The notes under the pieces were generated by a model. That model was not told where the DNA came from, ran no database searches, and was given only the letters and a program-made list of their open reading frames with translations. Shown here piece after piece: positions 59,417-64,000 of a DNA stretch of 64,000 nt. Source of the stretch: Ephemerocybe angulata (taxonomy: Eukaryota > Basidiomycota > Agaricomycetes > Agaricales > Psathyrellaceae); contig JAACJK010000070.1 of assembly GCA_013368325.1 (NCBI GenBank), forward strand, positions 124,001 through 188,000. The letters run 5' to 3'. Both the position numbers and the translations under genes were made by a program. Positions within the stretch are counted from its first letter, which is position 1; the number at the start of each line of letters is the position of its first letter.

Positions 59417-60139
59417 GATGATTGGGGATGAAGTATCCAAAGATGTGAATCGTAGGCTATATATGTGTGGAGTGCGCAGCTTAGTCAAGTTTTTTCAACT
59501 GACAAAACTCCGGCGGTCATCTTATCTTCGGTTTCTCTCCCAGCCGGCCCTCTTCTTGCTTCTGATGACTGATGCAGAAGTCAATGATCATGAGCCCTTG
59601 TTTTGGGGACCATTTAACGACATCCTTTACAAATATCTACCTCGAGCAGCTGTACCGCATTGACGGCGGTAATACAAAAGAGACACATAGGATCGCGCTC
59701 TTTGAGGACACCCCGGGCGGAGGCCTAATACTCACGGTTGCGCAAAAGAGATTTAACAAACTGGAAGTAGGCCTGTCTTGGTATCGCAATAGTGGCAGAA
59801 GCAAGAATAGGGCTATGCATCACAATCAACTCTTATACTTGGATTAAGTATGTTCCCTAGTATGTGGTAGTCCCCTATTAAGTTGTTCGTTATCTAAATT
59901 GAGTCTAAGCGCCCGAGGATTATGTGCGGTTGCTTGGCGAAAGCTTCGTAAGCGCCCGTGCGGTGTCCCAATAGCATGGACGTTTCCCTCGAGCCTCGGC
60001 ACATGCTCCAAATTTCACACTGGCCTCTAGAGACCGGTGTACACATTGCAGAGGCGTCCAGATATCATATTCTGAGACTTCCGTACTAGCACCCCACAAA
60101 CACCCTCATCTAATATGTAGGATCCTACAGACCCATAGC
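59417..60139. other. Unresolved stretch
   Basis: On the minus strand about 59800-59700 a frame reads AILASATIAIPRQAYFQFV and ends at a GT donor, suggesting an exon remnant, possibly of a membrane protein. It has no partner exon I can identify. A pair of TAAGCGCCC motifs lies at 59906 and 59949. Confidence 0.3.
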
Positions 60140-61055
60140 CTACTCCGTCTTCCTCATCGCTTTAACAGCATCCAGCCACAAATCCCTCTCATTCCCCCAG
60201 CCTCCAAGCCTCCTCATCCGCCTCATACCCTCCAACCGTGGCACCCCCTCTCTCTCCACCCCATCCCCCTCTTTACCCTCACACCCAATCCCAATCCATC
60301 GCATCCTCTCCTCGTTCCGCCTGCGATTACTCCAGTGATGGCTAAGACACCACCAAAGGATGCTGTCCTTACTGAAGAACGCCTCCCGGACGGATTCAGG
60401 GCACCCCGGTGCGCAAGGAGGTGCGAAACCGAGGATGCGAGCAATGGTCCGTGTGAAGATGCGCGGGAGGTACAGCATGAGGGGAGGATCAAGCCCTACA
60501 TGAAGAAATCAATGGTTTATTCTCCACAGAGTATGTGTGGTCGGTAAGTCAGATAAATGGACTTACAGATAACGTCGGTCGCGCGATCCACGACGTACGA
60601 GTTCAGCTTGTGCATATAATCACCTTCGGCAATCCAACTCCCGTCGGTGTCGTCCATCGCTTTCTGCACCTTTTCGATGAGCTCTGCTGCGGGGGCCTGG
60701 TACCAATTCGGTCCCCAATGGAGCTCGTCAATGGAGATGAACGGAACGGAGAGAATCATCGAGAGAACGCGGGCTGTCGTGCTCTGCAGTGTCACAAAGG
60801 TCACTCGATTGAACCCATAAGACCAGACTATGGGGATAACACTTTCCTTGCCAGACCCTACCCAGCACAGACGGACAGAGAGCGGGGAGCTGAGCATCAC
60901 TACGTCCTCCGTGCTACAGCGTGCTTACCACTGTTCCCAAGGACGAGAATGCGATACTTTCCCTCCCCATCTCCCAAAAGAGGAGGAAGAATGTGAGTTT
61001 CGTTCATTTCTGCAACTTCGCGACCGGGGCCAGCAGATTCGATGGTGGTGGTCAT
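60140..61055 (-). CDS. P-loop nucleoside/nucleotide kinase-like protein
   Basis: Exons 61055-60929, 60857-60847, 60783-60567 and 60495-60140 join to 236 aa. Exon 1 ends YRILVLGNSG; the 11-nt second exon supplies GSGK; exon 3 begins STTARVLSMILSVPFISIDE. Together they restore Walker A GNSGSGKST, split over three exons. Following motifs LHWGPNWYQAP, DGSWIAEGDY, ATDVIWLDPP and YLPRIFTRTIARI match small adenylate-kinase-like (AAA_18/FlaR-like) proteins. The substrate is not deducible. The 5' splice site of the intron after the microexon reads GAAAGT instead of GTAAGT. If the microexon is skipped, the frame shifts and the P-loop is lost. The C-terminal half is Arg/Gly-rich and less conserved. Confidence 0.8.
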
Positions 61056-62888
61056 AAGCCAAGATGGAACGAGGGCCAAATCGGACCCTTTGTAAGGTTA
61101 AAACGAGGCAAGGCACGCGTTCGTGGGGAAGCGAACATCCCGAGTCACAAGCAAGCTTTGAATCACAGCCAACCACAGCCATCCAGTCTTCTAGGAATCA
61201 AGGAACCAAGACAACCATAGTCGGGTCCGCGACCCTACATAGGCGACTCAGTCGGGAATAATCCATGGCGCCATTTTGACCACGCGCTAGCCCTGGCGAG
61301 GCTCTGCCCCACAATTTTCCGGATATCCGACTCGACATGCGGCATGAGACGCGAACTGGGCGGCGGGAGCAAGGAGTTCTCCGCGAAATGTGCGCAAGGT
61401 TGAAGCTCTCCGCACTCATCGCGTTTCCGCAAATAAGCGACGTCCAGGGATAATGTGTGGGGAGGACCGTTGTGTCGAAGAAGCACCCAAGCTGTGTGGT
61501 CCGATGATCATGAAACCTGTGAATTTGGAGAGATCAGGGAAGGGTGTCCGATCGAGGAATCATAGGATGACTCGGAGGAACGTTGCAGGCGGCGGACGTC
61601 GCGGATGCACTCCAGGATAGGTGCTTCATTCGAATTCGGATTAGGGTGGAAGTTTCCTTCTATGTCTGTCTTTTTGGAAGGAAAAGCGAAACGGATAGGA
61701 AAGTGGAGCGCATCTGGCTACAAATCGCGATAAGTTCGACGGAGTAGAGACAAGGCCGCTTTCCTTAGTAAACCGCGCCTCGAGTGGAGGACTTTAGTCG
61801 CGTTAGGAAATGAAGAGGGAGGTAAGATCGGCGTATGACTCGACCAGGAGAGCTTGGCCAACCAGCGAAAGAAGCGAGTGCGAGGGAAGGCACTCGGTGA
61901 ACTCGGATCTCTCGCTGAGCTCGGAGGGGGCCTCGGGCGATCAGGTCCAGAGATTATCTCGCTTAGATTAGTGCGATAGACGCTGCGATTGGACATGCAC
62001 AGGTTTCGTGGAGTATGGGAAGCAACGGCAACGGTATGATGTACCTGGACACGGGGGAGCAATAAAATAAAGGCATACATAGGAGGAAGGAGGATAGAAA
62101 AAGGAAATAAATATCAAGAAAATAGAGGTGTGAAAGGTCCGGTAGGTACCCTCTACGATTGACTTGGATGGCAAGTCCGATCCGGAGGCGTCACCGACTT
62201 CACGAGGAAAATGAGAAGGTTCTGTCGCAGTTCACATCGCGCATCCACATGGCGCGCTAGACAGAAAGGGTATCCCTTTATTGAAGCTATCATCACGGGT
62301 CGTACACTCGCAAAGCCCGTCTGTCCGAACTCTGTCCTCCCCCTTGGTAAGTAATCTCAATCTCAATTGAATAGGACTCACCTTGATCAGTCAGTCAACT
62401 GTAACGGTGGAAAAAGAGGACAGACAGAGAGCGTCTCAGCCCTGCTTCTCTGTCATTGGCGCACCATGCGTGGTAGGTACGATGATGACAGCTGAGGCGC
62501 CTTAGCCCCACTAAAACACCTTGTCTTTCATTTAAGCCAAGTATATCGCTAACGCTGATGCGACCGACACTCGGATGCTGCGATGTCAAGGAGCACTGCT
62601 CTAAACATCCTAATCCCTCCAGGCCCTGAGATTAGATTTGCATAGAGTAAATGGAGTAGAACTACGACCCGCAAGTGCAAAGTGCAGGATATGTCCCCGG
62701 GTACTGTCTTCATTAGCTTCCGATGAGAACTTTTCAAGAGGTCCGACCGCAAGCCATACTACGACAACATATGACCGACTTGCCCAGCCCGCCCGAGAAC
62801 GTTCAAGCTGTCGTAGAGTAGTATTTTGGCCATAGCATAGCTATTCTCGGGGTACCTGATCGCCGTCATCACCCAATTCCGGTGGTTC
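61056..62888. other. Gene-free stretch
   Basis: Frames up to 120 codons (62080-61718 minus) lack recognisable features. Composition alternates between GC-rich and AT-rich. I cannot support a gene. Confidence 0.35.
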
Positions 62889-63030
62889 ATGTTTTTGCGT
62901 TGCGTTGCGGTAGCTTGCGTTGATGGCCTTGCGGTATATAACACGCAAGTTACCGCAAATGCCTTGATTGCCGCAAGATTTTCGGTATTTGCGGTGACTT
63001 GCGTGAGGTTGCGTGTTTTGCGTAGGGCTT
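62889..63030. repeat. TTGCG-rich repeat with hairpin
   Basis: Short TTGCGT and TTGCGG units recur about ten times in 140 bp, mixed with their reverse complements. One perfect 8-bp inverted pair, TTGCGGTA (62929-62936) and TACCGCAA (62951-62958), could form a hairpin with a 14-base loop. It looks like a degenerate minisatellite; no coding capacity. Confidence 0.7.
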
Positions 63031-63618
63031 CTGGGGGAGGACACGGGGGTATAATAGGGTGTTGAGGATGTTCAGTACTCAGTAGATAAGATATAGTGCA
63101 TCGTTCTTCCAGCCCAGCCTGTCCTTGATCAGCGGAGAGGTTAAATGACTGTGGGAATTGTCTGAGGTGACGCAAAGCGCCGCAACGACATCGTCGATTC
63201 TGACTGCCTACCACCACAACAGCGAGCACCGAGGACCACATCCACTCAACCAGCAGATACCCAGTATATCTCGAAAACATTCTTGAGGCTTGGAGAGGGC
63301 GCAAGACGGAGGGTTGGGCATGGGCTTGGGGAACAGGATTGATGGCCGGTGGTGACCCTCAATAGGGGCGGGGTGGGCTGTGGTAAGTCGTCCACCTCGA
63401 GTATGGCTGGTATATTGGTGTTAACAGGTTTCTAGAGACTGTATCTATACATTATAGACCCAATATATGCGCTTTCGCCTACAGACTTTGATTCTTGGAG
63501 CGATGTTTTGCTGGGCCATTATAAGCTTCCGTTCCCGATTAGGCGCCTCGCTCCAAAGATTTTGAGGACTCGACAACCTCTAATAACGCACGTTTTGCCT
63601 TACACAGATCATCAAGAC

Positions 63619-64000
63619 ATGAAGAGACTCAAAAGGGCGCTTTTTGCCTTCTTTTCGGAGGACGAGCAACAGCAACAAGCACCGCCAGTGCCCGTTGTGA
63701 ACCAGCCGCAGTATCAGCACCATCCCATGCAATATCCTCCAATGTACCAACCCGCTGCCCCTCCAGGGCATATATACGGTCCGTATGCGCAACCACCACC
63801 CCATATGATGCTCCATGGGTACCATCCAAGCCAATACATGTCTGTTTCGGCACCGTACATGAATGGTGAGTTCCAACTTCAGGGCTCAAGCAATGCTAGG
63901 CTGATAATCTTCGTTCTGGTGTGTCTAGGTTATGGAAATCCAGGAGTATACAATGTTGGAGTACCTATGGCTTCGTTTAACCCGCCTGAAGCGACGCAAC
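63619..64000 (+). CDS. 5' end of a Gln/Pro/Tyr-rich protein (cut by window edge)
   Basis: Exon 1 (63619-63865) begins MKRLKRALFAFFSEDEQQQQ and continues Pro/Gln/Tyr/His-rich (QYQHHPMQYPPMYQP, GPYAQPPPHMM). A GTGAGT donor and a TAG acceptor at 63928 join in phase to exon 2 (63929 onward), which continues GYGNPGVYNVGVPMASF to the edge. The basic N-terminus followed by a disordered prion-like region leaves the function open. It is partial at the 3' side, so no domain can be assigned. Confidence 0.65.
   Translation, partial: MKRLKRALFAFFSEDEQQQQAPPVPVVNQPQYQHHPMQYPPMYQPAAPPGHIYGPYAQPPPHMMLHGYHPSQYMSVSAPYMNGEFQLQGSSNARLIIFVLVCLGYGNPGVYNVGVPMASFNPPEATQ

Noticed and set aside
62889..63030. CRISPR-like array
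   Set aside because: Units are 5-8 bp, irregularly spaced and mixed in orientation, and the genome is eukaryotic; it is a minisatellite-type repeat.

Overview
The window looks like nuclear DNA of a mushroom-forming basidiomycete (Agaricomycetes). Genes are split by many introns of about 50-70 nt with GT..AG ends, and several contain microexons. One tRNA carries an intron just after its anticodon. Several proteins belong to what I recall as basidiomycete families: DUF6533-type seven-helix proteins, a small Cys/His-rich MCYYR-type protein, and cupredoxin-like membrane proteins. Protein identities come from reading motifs by eye; no database was searched. Splice sites were placed by hand by matching phase to family motifs.

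Layout. 0-3.3 kb: no convincing gene. 3.4-5.3 kb (+): an intact 509-aa cytochrome P450. 5.8-7.7 kb (-): a 613-aa single-pass low-complexity protein. 8.4 kb (-): tRNA-Arg(ACG). 9.0-10.6 kb (-): a DUF6533-type protein. 12.2-13.2 kb (-): a DUF6533 copy without its N-terminal half. 13.6-14.1 kb (+): the NEDD8/Rub1 gene. 14.4-16.1 kb: a nested repeat block. 18.4 kb: a pure G tract. 18.7-24.0 kb: small Cys/His-rich gene, peroxisomal Nudix CoA diphosphatase with C-terminal SKL, tandem dual-specificity-phosphatase gene, four-helix membrane protein. 24.6 kb (-): intron-containing tRNA-Arg(UCG). 25.3-26.7 kb (-): conserved unknown. 27.9-30.0 kb (+): MFS sugar transporter.

30.6-56.5 kb is a duplicated, paralogue-rich segment. 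It holds four more long DUF6533 copies (two convergent at 30.7-34.3 kb, two tandem at 50.5-54.3 kb) and a stray DUF6533 exon at 43.7 kb. It also holds three long copies of a type-I membrane protein with a beta-rich ectodomain and a Pro/Ser-rich tail (41.7, 48.1 and 55-56.5 kb) plus a broken fourth copy (43.5 kb). A 1.4-kb inverted duplication (39.0-40.4 / 43.8-45.2 kb) contains a Pro/Ser-rich gene whose right copy has lost its start codon and C-terminus. A cupredoxin-like gene lacking the expected copper histidines lies at 35.6-36.9 kb. An unrecognised 283-aa gene lies at 45.8-46.7 kb.

58.1-59.4 kb (-): an alpha/beta-hydrolase of epoxide-hydrolase type. 60.1-61.1 kb (-): a P-loop kinase-like gene whose Walker A motif lies in an 11-nt microexon with an apparent GA 5' splice site. 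63.6 kb: the 5' end of a gene cut by the window edge.

No operon-like logic or defined biosynthetic cluster is evident. Housekeeping genes (NEDD8, Nudix, phosphatase, tRNAs) alternate with rapidly duplicating membrane or surface proteins. Three genes (phosphatase, cupredoxin-like, P-loop kinase) each carry one single-base defect, which could be real decay, unusual splicing or sequencing error.
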